A program made the translations under genes and the position numbers. This document shows positions 53,420 through 64,000 of a DNA stretch of 64,000 nucleotides, in pieces (positions within the stretch are counted from its first letter, which is position 1; every line of letters starts with the position of its first letter). Origin of the DNA: Scolanthus callimorphus (taxonomy: Eukaryota > Cnidaria > Anthozoa > Actiniaria > Edwardsiidae); NCBI GenBank assembly GCA_033964015.1, contig CM066916.1:14610501-14674500 (forward strand). Reading direction: 5' to 3'. A model generated the notes under the pieces. The model searched no databases. It was not told the DNA's origin and saw only the letters and a list, made by a program, of their open reading frames with translations.

Positions 53420-55492
53420 TCTAAAATGTTAAACTCTAAATCCTGCAAGAAGCTACCATCTCATGATTGTCCTAAAGAACTTGCAGAGAGATTTTCTACC
53501 TTTTTGCTACTAAAGTCCAAACAATACGGAATAGTTTTCCCCCAATACCTGAAAGTATGTTTCCTGAAGAAAAATGTTACTCCAATCAACTTCATGATTT
53601 TTATCTTACAACAGAAGAAGAACTGTCTCCTCTGCTTAAATCCATGTGCAATAAGTCATGCGTGCTTGACCCAATTCCTGGGACCTTAATGAAAGATTGT
53701 TATACGACACTCCTGCCTGTAATAGCAAAATTCATCAACTTGTCATTTGAAACAGCAATGGTTCCTGAAGGTCACAAAAAGGGTGTACTTAACCCTTCAC
53801 TGAAGAAAGATTCTCTTGACCATGAAGATATTAAACATTTCAGACCAGTTTCCAACCTGAAACTACTTTCGAAAGCAGCAGAAAAAATCGCTGCTGTTCG
53901 ATTGCGGGATCACTGTGTCGACAACGATCTTCTGGAACTTTTCCAGTCTGCATATCGCAAGGGTCATAGCACTGAAACGGCACTTACTCGGATACACAGT
54001 GACATTCTCTGTGACATTGATAATAACAAATGCGTCATCCTTGTGTTACTAGACCTTTCTGCTGCATTCGATACAGTTGACCATGCAGTTCTCCTAAATC
54101 GACTTGAACAACGTTATGGTGTAACTGGAAAAGCTAAGACGTGGCTACAATCGTATCTCTCCAACCGCACCCAAATGTTAAAGTTGGTGATGAGTTCTCT
54201 TCTAGTCAAACTATGCTTTGTGGTGTTCCGCAAGGATCCGTACTAGGTCCAATCCTATACTCACTTTATACTGCACCACTGGCAAAGATTATTAAACAGC
54301 ATGGGGTTAACTTTCATTTCTATGCGGATGATATTCAACTCTACCTTTCATTCGACCCAAAAAAAGTGAGCGAACCACTGCACTCAAAGAACCGCATTGA
54401 ATCTTGTCTTAAAGAAATAACAGCTTGGATGACCGCTAACAGACTGCAGTTAAACAGTGATAAGACAGAATTACTAGTCCTTAATGCACGCCATCGCTCA
54501 CCTCCCAATTTAAACTCGATTATGGTAAACGATGAATATATAACATCATCTAGCAGTGCCAAGAACATTGGTGTATGGTTCGACGATAAGTTGACAATGG
54601 AGAAACAAGTAAACGCCATATGCCAATCGTCTTTCTTTCACCTTAGGAATATTTCTAAAATCAGAAACTTCATTTCTTCTGCTCACTGTGAGATTCTTAT
54701 TCATGCTTTTATTTCCTCGAAACTTGATCACTGTAACTCTCTTCTCGCTGGCCTTGAACAGAAGTTAATCAACAAACTTCAATACGTTCAGAACTCTGCG
54801 GCCAGGCTCCTGACTGGAACCCGCAAACACGACCATATCACCCCTGTACTACGTACACTACATTGGCTACCAATCAAAGAGAGAATAGATTTTAAACTTC
54901 TTCTTCTAACTTTTAAATCACTCCAGGGGTTGGCTCCACCCTATCTCAAGGACCTTTTGTTATTTCATAAACCCACAAGGACCCTTCGTTCCGCTAATAA
55001 GGCTCTATTGGTCCAACCTTCATTTTAACTTAAGACGTATGGTGCCCGGGCTTTTTCCGTGAATGCTCCGGCAATGTGGAACTCGCTCCCATTAAAATAT
55101 CGATTCTGCAGCGAGATAAGTGAGTTTAAATCTGGAGCTAAGACCTTTCTGTTTAAACGAGTTTTGATGTTTAGTTTAATTTATAAGAGTTTTTAATGTT
55201 TAGTTTGCATTTAATTTCCCCATCTCATCTCATTTTCATTACGTCTCATTCTTATTCAATTTCTTATTATATATCCATTTTTACCTAGATTAGTACATTA
55301 TTATATATATATAATATTTTTTATATGACTAGTGTACTACTGCGTTTTAAAGTAAGTTTTTATTAGTAAGATAATTTCTATATGCTCTCAGTTTTTAATA
55401 AATTGTCATTGTTATATGCCATTACTTTTATGATTATATAATTATTATTATTATTAAATAATTATAATTATTATTATTATTATTATTAAAAT
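53420..55492 (+). mobile_element. 5'-truncated L2/CR1-like LINE
   Basis: The element starts inside the linker after the endonuclease (no endonuclease domain is present) and ends in a tta/att microsatellite (about 55443-55492), typical of 3' tails of non-LTR elements. Upstream 52700-53110 holds only AT-rich sequence and a T run. Confidence 0.88.
53430..55196 (+). pseudogene. LINE reverse transcriptase (frameshifts, stop)
   Basis: Motifs in order: [82 protein letters not shown] (catalytic YADD), [17 protein letters not shown] and the C-terminal [20 protein letters not shown] / [13 protein letters not shown]. This combination is that of the CR1/L2 group. Frameshifts occur near 53550 and 54170, and a stop at 55026-55028 (VQPSF-stop-LKTYGARAFSVNAP). 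The natural end is probably TAA at 55194-55196. Confidence 0.9.
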
Positions 55493-55496
55493 TTCG

Positions 55497-56935
55497 CTAA
55501 CATAGGCAAAAGTTACGGATTTGAGTCTCATAATGAAAGCACAATAAATTTAGGCAACTTATAGAGGAGAAAAATAAAACAGATTATCTGAAGAACGAGC
55601 TCTGTACTATAATTCACGATAGAAGGATCAAGCAAAGTTAACGGTACTTGACAAAGGAGCGCAATAGGCTGAGCATCGGTGTGTGTTTTGAAGATTTGGC
55701 CGATTTAATTCTTTAAGAGAATGTAGTAATATTCGAAACTGAAATCTATAAAGTATTGTTAAAGTCTTAGGACAAATTGTACAAATAATAGGACGAAAGG
55801 AAAGCCAATCAGACTCAAAATTACTAGCGAGTTACCAGCGAAGTTTTCTGGAAGTTCAGTTACAAAAAAATCAAAGGCTATCAGTTTAGTTATTGTAATG
55901 GAAACATCTCACGAAAGCAAGAATAATGTTCAAAAGCGAGGTTTCTGAGATGTCAAAAGCAATGACAAGAAATTAACTCGATGCTTTTTCCATGCGCAAC
56001 TACCTCGGGCCTTCTACGGACGCCAAATATGCAAATACATATGGTTAAACAAGCACCACCACATTACACTTAACCGACTTAACCGTTCATTTAAACTCGC
56101 CAAAATGTCTTCGTTTTATCCACATTTTAAAGTTTAAGCTTTTGAAATGGCTAGCAATCTAGCGCTATATTCGACATACAGGGTTAGAACTTTGTTTACC
56201 TTTGAGCATGTAAGAAAAATATTACGGTTAAGTTGAATGGTTAAGCTGCTCATAATGATAAGAAGACAAGTATTACTCTTTATATTATATTGTCGCTAAT
56301 GGTTTACCACGCTTTTTACTTCATTAAAACTGTATTTTTCTGTCGCCTTTTTGGTTGAGAACAAATAATGTAGTGTTAGTGAAGATATAGTGATATTTTT
56401 ATCCTAGTTTGAAATCAATTATCCCGGAGAACCAAGGTTTTTCTAATGGTTAAGTCAAATGGCGGCAACTTAACCATTTACCGATGGCACATGGCCCTGT
56501 ACCAGACAGAGTGCTGTATCTCGTTAAGAAGCAAACAAACAAACAAGTAAACTTCCCCCGTGCTGCGGATTGAGAATCGTAAACTCTCCCTTTTATCTAG
56601 AATCTCGTGGTTAAAACTAGCTGTAAGATTTTTGCCTTTAATAACTTCGCAGTTGGCGCAAACTATCAGCTCAAACACCCGTGCAAAACGATGACATCGA
56701 CAGAAAACATCAAGCGAAATATTTTAAGAATCGAGCAGAAGCGTTTGAAAAACTGTTCTGTATGTTCTGAATAATATGAAAGCACTGGTTTAGGAATAAA
56801 TTTTCTCCTAAACACCATTTTTTTGGGAAACTTTAGGGGCAACAAATAAGCCCTCATTTGCGTGTGATTTCAGACAGTCACGTAAAATTTTTCCAAGTGC
56901 CTAAAGTAGGCTAGTGCGCATGCGTTACTTCACTC
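55497..56935. other. no gene recognised
   Basis: AT-rich, non-coding. Frames at 56478-56857 on the minus strand have no family features. Confidence 0.4.
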
Positions 56936-56937
56936 AG

Positions 56938-57092
56938 ACAGCGGCGGACAAAAGAATCGTAAACACCCCGTTCCCCCTTCCAATGTTGGAGTATGCCAAT
57001 TTGAATTGAACGCTGCGCGCACCAAACAACATTGAACAGGGGAGCGGGGAACAGCCTGGATAGCAAGTTTTACTTATTTTTGGCCCCCATTG
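56938..57092. mobile_element. MITE, cggcggacaaaa family, copy 2
   Basis: Almost the same sequence as 53111-53275. Here the left end extends further (ctcagacagcggcggacaaa), and this pairs with gccaaaaataagtaaac on the other end, so the inverted terminal repeat probably begins ctcagaca. Confidence 0.75.
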
Positions 57093-57509
57093 TAGATAAT
57101 CTGATCGTTCTCGCTACTCGAGCTCGCGTTCCCTGAACATGATTTCCATGTGATTTACATCGGACCGCTGTGACCGCTGCTGTCTTTTGTTTTCCTCCCT
57201 TTTTCCTCTTTGTTGGAGAGTTTTTAGTCTTCCCTACTTTGATTTGCAGCGCTTGATTTGCGTCGGTTTGATTTTGCTTTGCCATTCCATTATCCTGATA
57301 AGTCGAGGCTTAAAACGATCAACAATGCTCTTGAAATTCGAGATCGGAAGAGCTTTCCCGCGAACTTTCCTGCCCCAACGGGGCGCTTCGTTCTCATTTG
57401 TTATCAGTTGACATCTGCTTGACGTTTGTTTGCTGTCCACTTGAGAAGCCAGGAAAGCTTCTACGAGCCGTAACTCTTTAGTAGTTTTAGAGCAGATTAC
57501 CAACATAAA

Positions 57510-57812
57510 ACTGAATTATGCGCATAGAGGGAAACGATGGATTCGTTTCAAACTTGGCCAATTGCTAGTTTAAACATTGATCTCTAAAACCGTGTGGGGC
57601 TTTAAAGAAATATTGCTTTGCTGCGATGCAAATGCGCCGTAAGTACAGGAATGTAAGCCATTTTTACTCTTTCGACTTTAGCCTTTGATAAATCATAAAC
57701 TAAGTAAAATATTGACAAATCCCCAAACGGTTTGATAGCCCTATGAGTGCTGATGGACATGATGCAGTTTTGGGGCTGAAAGAAACGCGTTCACTATGCG
57801 CATAATTCAATT
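57510..57812. mobile_element. inverted-repeat element, tgaattatgcgcatag ends
   Basis: tgaattatgcgcatag (57512-57527) and ctatgcgcataattca (57795-57810) are exact complements. The interior of about 270 bp is non-coding. It is probably a MITE. The minus-strand basic frame just before it (57070-57285, Lys/Thr-rich) is not recognised. Confidence 0.65.
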
Positions 57813-58145
57813 TTTTAGAGAGCGTCGGAAACTCATTGCGCGGCGCCTAGCGTAAAAGTTTTAAAAAAGAAGAAATAAAAATAGCATATTTGGAAACTAC
57901 TACTATTGAGCATTAAAATGGTATATAGTTTATATGTATAATTGTGTTTGCGCGCATTACATCACCTTTCTTACCACCACTCTGATCTTGGTTTGAATTT
58001 CAGTAGAAACAAAAATTTAGATTTTGTTATTCTAATGTAATGTTAATATTTCCTCATTAATATATTCATGTTGTAAATTGGTGTTATTTTGTTGTAGAAG
58101 TTAAATGCAGATAATTAATGTTTTGTATTATTATTCTCTTAACAG

Positions 58146-58421
58146 ATGGATGGGACTGCAGTCGCACAAGCTACAGACCAGCAGTTACAAGACCTTGGTC
58201 TCCATGCGAAAGGAGACATTTTAGCTTTGCGAGCATTTATAGCAGGCCAACCAGACAGTAACATTAACTGTTTTTGGTCACTAGGAGAGTGTGCATGCCA
58301 GTTAGGCCTACGGCAAACGTCGTGCCAGAGTCGCACAGTTCTAATCCAAAACAATAGAAAGTTTTCTATTGAAAAAGGAAAGGTTCGACAGAAGAAGTTC
58401 GACGTTTTCCGCGGGCCTTAG
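58146..58421 (+). CDS. possible exon with a SAM-like helical motif
   Basis: Follows a good acceptor (ttctcttaacag). The frame starts MDGTAVAQATDQQLQDLGLH and continues AKGDILALRAFI, resembling the last helices of a sterile-alpha-motif domain ('DLxxLGI..xGDRxxLLxxI'). After about residue 37 the frame has no clear family and runs to a stop at 58421. Neighbouring exons are not identified; it lies convergent to the integrase-core pseudogene. Weak. Confidence 0.3.
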   Translation: MDGTAVAQATDQQLQDLGLHAKGDILALRAFIAGQPDSNINCFWSLGECACQLGLRQTSCQSRTVLIQNNRKFSIEKGKVRQKKFDVFRGP

Positions 58422-58783
58422 AAACCTCATATCTATAACAGAATCTCGAAACCATTTTGAGTCCTGTCTCTTATATTACTGTCTTCATCAACAACGTTAA
58501 CCTTTGCAAATGACATTCTCTGACGAAAAATTGACTTTATTCTACAAATTGTACAATCTGTGCCGATTACTGTAAAAGCAAAATGTTTAGCAAAATGTTC
58601 AGTTATCTATGAATTGTTCCACCTCCGAGGCTCTTTATCATATGTTTATGAGTTCAAAGTAAAAAATCATAACAAGTTTACCATCGCGAGGTCCGGAATG
58701 AAACGTTCCCATGCATATAATCAGCCGATTCCGCATAAATTGAATAAACTAGCCGTCATTGTGTTTGGTTTACATAATATTTT

Positions 58784-59990
58784 CAATATGCGCAAGTATC
58801 GTCTAGGGCTAGATCCGCATTCGCTGGGGAAGCTAGGTTTTCTTCCTCTATTATAAGGTTTGCCAATTCCTTGAATACCTCGAACTCCTGGTTAATACTA
58901 CCATCATCATTTCCTACGCAATAAACTTCCTCTGCAACTTCTATCTCGTCAAACGTAACGGGCTTGATATAGCTGCGAGTTCCCCTTGTATGAGGCAAGA
59001 AATACAGCACATCAGGTCTACCAGGTGGTGATCTTTGGTTTTCTGGTTGGGGACGAATTCTATGTAAATTCAACAGTTGGGCAACGCGATATAATTCTTC
59101 TTTAATTAATGGCATGAAACAAAATTTCAGGCAATTTCTCTGTAATACATCATGATCATAAAGAGTCCTCTATCCCTTAGATCTTTAAAGAAACTTATCC
59201 AGAAATCAGTGTCGGATTTTCTGAGTATACTCCACCAGTGGCCGGTTCCTGAAAGGTTGGATAAAGTTATCCATGGATAAAAGTTTTCTGTTGTATAGGA
59301 TTTGTTCAGGATTTATCCGTTGGATAAGCGTATATCTAAAGATAACTCTTAACTGACCTTCTAGGAACCGGCCCCAGGACTCTATCCTTTGATTTGAAAT
59401 GGAGCGTCCATACATAAAACTCTTTTGTCCGGACAAAGAGTCTTCGTGGTCTGCTCTGAAGAATCTCTGGATGGTAGCTATATGGCAGTTTTCAGTCCCA
59501 CAGTCAGCTCTTACTACAGTCGGCGTTCCTTTAACAGTTCGCACACAGTCTGCAAAGTACTTTGCTGTTACGCGAGGGTCGTTGTTGGTATGGTCTACCT
59601 CGAGCCACATTATCCTTCGACTATATCCATCTATTGCCCCGTGTATGCAGAAACCGTAGGGCTTCAATTTATCATACCCATCAATGTGCCATATGAAGTT
59701 TGGACCACTTGCGTAGTATTTTCGGCGTATTAGCTTGTGACGTGAGCGGCTCTATACTCCTTCAGGGTCCAATCCCTTCAGGATTACTCTGACCGTCTCT
59801 CTATCTATTGTGAGCCCGTGATGCAATGTCATACGCTGATGCATCTGGCGGTATCCGATAAGGCCCCCATTCCACTCGATAGTTCCCGATCAACAGCTTC
59901 AACTACATCCACAATCGGGCTCTGATTTTTGTTCCTGGTTAGGCCCTTAGAATGCAAGATTCTTTTGAGCTGCCTCAGACTTAATCTTAC
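58784..59990 (-). pseudogene. integrase-core (DDE-type) gene, broken and cut by a LINE
   Basis: Reading right to left: LSLRQLKRILHSKGLTRN (about 59985), GYRQMHQRMTLHHGLTIDRE after a frameshift near 59875, a TAG near 59746 (GV-stop-SRSRHKL), then the core IWHIDGYDKLKPYGFCIHGA, IDGYSRRIMWLEV, VVRADCGTENCHIATIQ and GRSISNQRIESWGRFL, which carry the acidic residues of a retroviral-integrase-type fold (family knowledge; widespread in fishes and corals as 'integrase core domain' proteins). Stops at about 59205 interrupt FLDKF. The C-terminus MPLIKEELYRVAQL, NLHRIRPQPENQRSPPGRPD and VLYFLPHTRGTRSY ends at 58784. The N-terminus is lost where the LINE begins at about 60000. Confidence 0.8.
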
Positions 59991-60009
59991 ACCATGTGAT
60001 ACCAAGTAA

Positions 60010-62955
60010 AAATAGTATTATCTCCCGGATAACGCTCCGGAGCATTGACAAGCCCACGCGCGTGCACCGGGATTCCGCTACGTTGATTGATAATATTTTT
60101 GTGAACAATATTAGCGATCTAGTTTTGAGCGGCAATTTAATAACTGATCTAAGTGATCACTTTTCCAGTTTTGTATTATGAGTTCTATGGCTATAAATGA
60201 AAAAAATTATAAATATAAAATTCGGGATTATTCTCACGAGAGACTATTTAATAATGATCTTCTTCACATTGATTGGTCATCTTAATCGAGCACGAGCGAA
60301 ATGACCCTAACAAACTATTTTCTTCTTTTTATAATAAAGTGCTTAAACTTGTTAATAAGCATGCACCTCTAAAAACCTTATCTAAAAGAAAAATCAAACA
60401 ATTTTCTAAACCATGGATAACAAAAGGAATTAAGACAGCCATAAGAATAAAGAATGAACTTTTTTAATCGAATAATTTTGACACATACAAATTATACAGA
60501 AACCGCATTATATCACTGACTCGGTTAAGTAAAAAGTTGTATTACGAGTCTTATTTCAATTATAATGTATCAAATATGAAAAAGACATGGGAAGGGATCC
60601 GTGATTTAATTGGGCGTCTCGAAAATCTATTAATGCATTGCGGGCTAATCGGTTTTTTTCCATTAATCCACGCGCCCTCGAAAATGGCAAGTATTTAAAT
60701 TCTCATTTTGCTTCATGTGGCCATCGCCTTGCAGCTAAATTACCGCACTCCGAAAAACACTTCTCTGACTATCTTACTGGCCAAAACGGCTTTTCAAATC
60801 TTGTAGGATCGTTTGTTTTCATCCTGTTGAACCCATAGAAGTAACATCGGAGATTCTCGCCCTGCCATTTAACAAATCACTCAGTGGCATTAAGGCATGG
60901 CTCAAAACCCATTTGCCTGAAAGAAGGGATTATTTTTTATAACTCGTGTTCTATAGTATGGATCATCATCAAAATTGGTCAGTACAATAATTTCAACAAG
61001 AGCTATATTTTAACATATTTCGTTACATGGAAATGGTTATCACGTGACTCGGTGGCGGCCATCTTGGATTTTTTATTCAGACCCTCTGAAGATACACAGA
61101 AAAAGGTGAAATTGAAAGGTAAAAACATTTTTAGATACAAGACAACTTCCTTCAAATGAAACTAATTGGATATCTTGGAATTTCTCAAGAAAAAAAGAAA
61201 TTATCAGATTTTTCGTGCTTTTGAAATATATGATTTTGTGAAAAAATGTCTTTATTAAAACATGATCCACGATATCCAATTAGGTTTACAGAAAGATTAT
61301 GATAGAAAAATATGCTGATAAGAAATTTCTACTTTTCATCTTCTCTACATACCTGCACGGGCGCTAAAAATTTCATCCAAAATGGCGGATGGTGAGTCAC
61401 GTGACATCGTTACCATGGCAACAACGGCTTATTCGAAATCAGAATTCTAAAACGTGTTTGTGGGCCAAGTTTGAAATGTTTTCGTTGAAAAATAACGAAG
61501 TTAGAAAAAAGCAGGCCCTCGTTTTAGAGCCATGCCTTAATGCCACTGAGCATTTGGCTTGTATTCGTGTCCCATCCGAGTGTTAAAGTGCGCAATGCAT
61601 ATCTTGTGTAATCCTTTGACCGAAATATTCAATATTTCTATCGAGAGAGGTGTCTACCCTCAAAAACTTAAATAGCAAAAATTATTCACATATTCAAATC
61701 TGATGATGAAACTGACCCCAATAATTACCGCCCAATATCTCTTTTGTCCATTTTTAATAAAATCTTTGAAAAGCTTATGTATACAAGGCTCAAATCCTAC
61801 CTTGAGAATAACAATATATTTGCGAGTCACAGTATGGCTTTCGTGAAAACCATTGAACCGAACATGCAATTTTAGATATAATAAACAAAACTCAAACAAT
61901 TATGGATAAGAAACTGTATTCGTGCGGCGTATTTATCGACCTAAGCAAAGCATTCGATACGGTTGATCATGAAATTTTGTTGGGAAAATTGCATCATTAT
62001 GGGATAAGGGGGGTGATTAACTCATGGTTCTCTTCCTATCTTAAAGGTCGTTTTCAAACCACTGGAAATGTTGTAATTCTTCTAATATCTTAACCTTTTT
62101 TCTCTTTGCTGACGATACTAACTTATTGTACGCGGATAAAAAATTAAAAAACTTAAGAAACAATGCTAAACAGCGAGCTAGTTAAAGTATGTGAATGGCT
62201 TACAGTAAATAAACTTACATTAAATTTAAAGAAGTCTAATTTTGTTATCTTTCACCCGTCTCAGAAGAAAATTGATCATCAACCTGCGATTAAACTCTTT
62301 GATAATAACTCCCAACGTTGGATACCACTTGACCGTAAAAAATATCTTGGAGTACTAATCGATAGTAATTTGAATTGGAAGCACCATATTGATCATGTCG
62401 CACTAAAAGTTAGTAAAACTGTTGGCATTATCTCTAGGTTAAGGCACTCCGTACCATTTAGTGTCTTGACCAGTCTCTACAGATCTCTAATTTTGCCTTA
62501 TTTGTCTTATGGTATCGTCGCTAGGGGACGTGCCGCAAAGTTGTATACCAACAAATTACTTACTTTACAAAAGCGTGCATTAAGATTAATGTATTTTAAG
62601 CAAAGGCAGTGTCACGCCATTCCGCTCTTTGTATCGCCTAATCTTCTGCCTGTTCGTATGATATATTTTGAAAAAGTAGCAAGTTTGATGTATGACGTTA
62701 ATTGTGGTACTGCCCCTGTTTTGATACAAAATCTTTTCACAAAACAAGTAATGTGCATAACTAAAGTACCCGATCTGCCACTAAGGGGCTTGAGATACAA
62801 AGACTGGCATTTTCACGATCTGGTCCAGTCATATGGAATAGTTTGCCAGAAGTGTTGCGTAATCAAAACAAAAGAAAATTCAAACAAAATTTACAAGTGT
62901 CGCTTACTAATTTACTCAAATCTGAAGATGACTATATTGGTGTTTCTGAAGTAAT
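60010..62955 (+). pseudogene. LINE endonuclease end and reverse transcriptase (degraded)
   Basis: Fragments in order: KPTRVHRDSATLIDNIFVNN (60055), KAKQFSKPW-type segment read as IKQFSKPWITKGIKTAIRIK (60395), NPLTEIFNISIERGVYP (about 61610), DPNNYRPISLLSIFNKIFEK (61717), [20 protein letters not shown] (61930), LFADDTNLLYADK (62105; catalytic ADD), CEWLTVNKLTLNLKKSNFVI (62190), YLGVLIDSNLNWKHHIDHV and LPYLSYGIVARGRAAKLYTN. Many stops and shifts. The segment between KGRFQTTGN and the ADD box is deleted. Confidence 0.85.
61020..61440. mobile_element. MITE inside the LINE
   Basis: ttacatggaaatggttatca with cgtgactc and ggccatcttgga on the left; tccaaaatggcggatgg, gagtcacgtgac and atcgttaccatggcaa on the right form the inverted ends. 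The middle contains gatatccaattag and ctaattggatatc (61261 and 61161), a second inverted pair. It splits the LINE between its endonuclease and RT parts. Confidence 0.65.
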
Positions 62956-63272
62956 TACGAGATTGCCTAAATCCTCTTTTCTGCCTTAAGTCCATTTTAA
63001 CAAATGCTATTAATTGATTATAATTCATTATTTGCATTTCATTATTTGCATTAACTGCTATCTGTTTGCCTTTTTCGCTTTTTTTTCTCTTTTCTTAAAA
63101 ACAACAACTTTCTGTAAACTGATAAATTAGGAGCTGTCAAACCTATATGCAGATATATATATTTAAAGTAGCTTCCCGCCTCGATTAGCTTTTGAGCTAT
63201 TTTGCGGGTTCAGCTTTCATTAAATGTATTTAAGTTTATTGTGTAAATAAAGTGTTGTTGTTGTTGTTGTAG

Positions 63273-64000
63273 ATGAACGAATTTCAAAATGATAGTACTT
63301 CCATTTTTCACTGACAACTCTGTGGTGCAACGAGTAGATTTTGAAAGCACATTCTGGCAAGACGACAAGAAATCGGCTTTTTGCATTACAGCAAGGATGC
63401 TCAACGAAAGATTCCACAAAACCCTTGGTGCGATTTCTCAAAGAGAGACCTACATAAACCAACAATAATTAAAAGCTTACCTTTGCGGATAATTTGACAC
63501 TTGACTTCATTCAGCTGCTGGCAGAAAGTTAACTTGGGAATTCCACCACGTACAGGTCACAGACATCCGCCATATTTAATCGAAATTCTGAATAGAGCTG
63601 CTTTGCCGAAGCGAATAGCGTAGCAATCTCAAGCTCAAACTGCTCAAATTTCATTCCCCAAGTACAAATATTGTTTGTGTTGAAATCCGTTTGTGGTTTG
63701 CATTACTTATTCCCGCTTAAAATGGAGAAATTAACTCGGTCGACACGACAACAAACCAGCATTTGCTCACCTGAAAGCAAATGCGTCACAAAAACGTCCC
63801 CTGTTACACAAGGAGATTACAGCTTATCGAAACAATGAAAACCGAAAGACCTACCTGTTCATTATGCTAGTCCAAAGGTGACAAAAAAACAAGTTTACTT
63901 TTTTCTAACTAATTTTAAGACTTTCACATCAAGTTCCCTTTTTGTCGACCAAAATTGATTGATTTTGTGTCAAGTAGCACACATTTTTACAAATCAAGAA
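63273..64000. other. no gene recognised
   Basis: Non-coding or unrecognised. One minus-strand frame (63220-63465) has no family motif. The missing N-terminus of the integrase-core gene was not found here. Confidence 0.4.

Larger units (their letters stand above)
60000..63272 (+). mobile_element. second decayed CR1/L2-like LINE with tgttgt tail
   Basis: It is inserted into the integrase-core gene. It begins in the C-terminal endonuclease region (KPTRVHRDSATLIDNIF) and ends in a tgt microsatellite (63253-63271). It is interrupted by an insertion at about 61020-61440 and by a deletion at about 62080 that removed the GVPQGS region. Confidence 0.85.

Noticed and set aside
57070..57506. Lys-rich minus-strand frames as a basic nuclear protein
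   Set aside because: Low-complexity composition, no motif, and adjacent to MITE sequence on both sides.

Overview
This looks like a gene-poor, repeat-rich segment of an invertebrate animal nuclear genome, most likely a cnidarian such as a stony coral. The evidence is AT-rich DNA with short GT..AG introns, many palindromic MITE-like elements, DIRS-type tyrosine-recombinase retrotransposons, a Crypton-type gene and CR1/L2-like LINEs. The species assignment is inference; nothing in the window identifies it directly.

The one host gene I can reconstruct end to end is on the + strand at 18401-29171. Five exons (18401-18698, 22796-23074, 24447-24586, 25099-25339, 29020-29171) splice in a consistent phase into a 369-residue SABATH-type, SAM-dependent carboxyl methyltransferase. 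Its introns hold MITEs, tandem duplications, a stray copy of its own exon 2/intron 2 boundary, and two identical tRNA-like units.

Layout. 1-4.7 kb: a 58-bp minisatellite in two head-to-head arrays. 4.7-7.4 kb: MITE and G-run repeats. 7.455-13.379 kb: a stretch bounded by matching 15-bp inverted ends and 5-bp direct repeats, full of nested small transposons. 13.8-18.3 kb: a string of MITEs, several with readable target-site duplications, plus two exons of a Crypton/DUF3504-like fragment. 18.4-29.2 kb: the methyltransferase gene. 29.2-36 kb: dispersed repeats and MITEs. 36.06-41.14 kb: a nearly full-length DIRS-1-like retrotransposon (minus strand) with inverted terminal repeats and an internal complementary region. 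42.25-45.02 kb: a 2.8-kb DNA transposon with 17-bp TIRs and a broken gene combining a HEEAD/SPDMD-type nuclease-like domain with a CXC Cys-rich tail. 45.6-52.7 kb: a second DIRS-like element (plus strand), interrupted by a palindromic element carrying a paired-like fragment and by a 2.4-kb insert with a Crypton-type tyrosine recombinase gene. 53.4-55.5 kb: a 5'-truncated L2/CR1-like LINE. 58.1-60.0 kb: a possible SAM-like exon and a broken integrase-core gene. 60.0-63.3 kb: a second decayed LINE inserted into that gene. The rest is intergenic or unrecognised.

Apart from the methyltransferase, almost all coding potential belongs to transposable elements with frameshifts, stops or lost catalytic residues. 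Two 276-bp MITE copies that read as identical (34247 and 41464) suggest that at least one family moved recently. All family assignments come from reading motifs by eye; no search was run.
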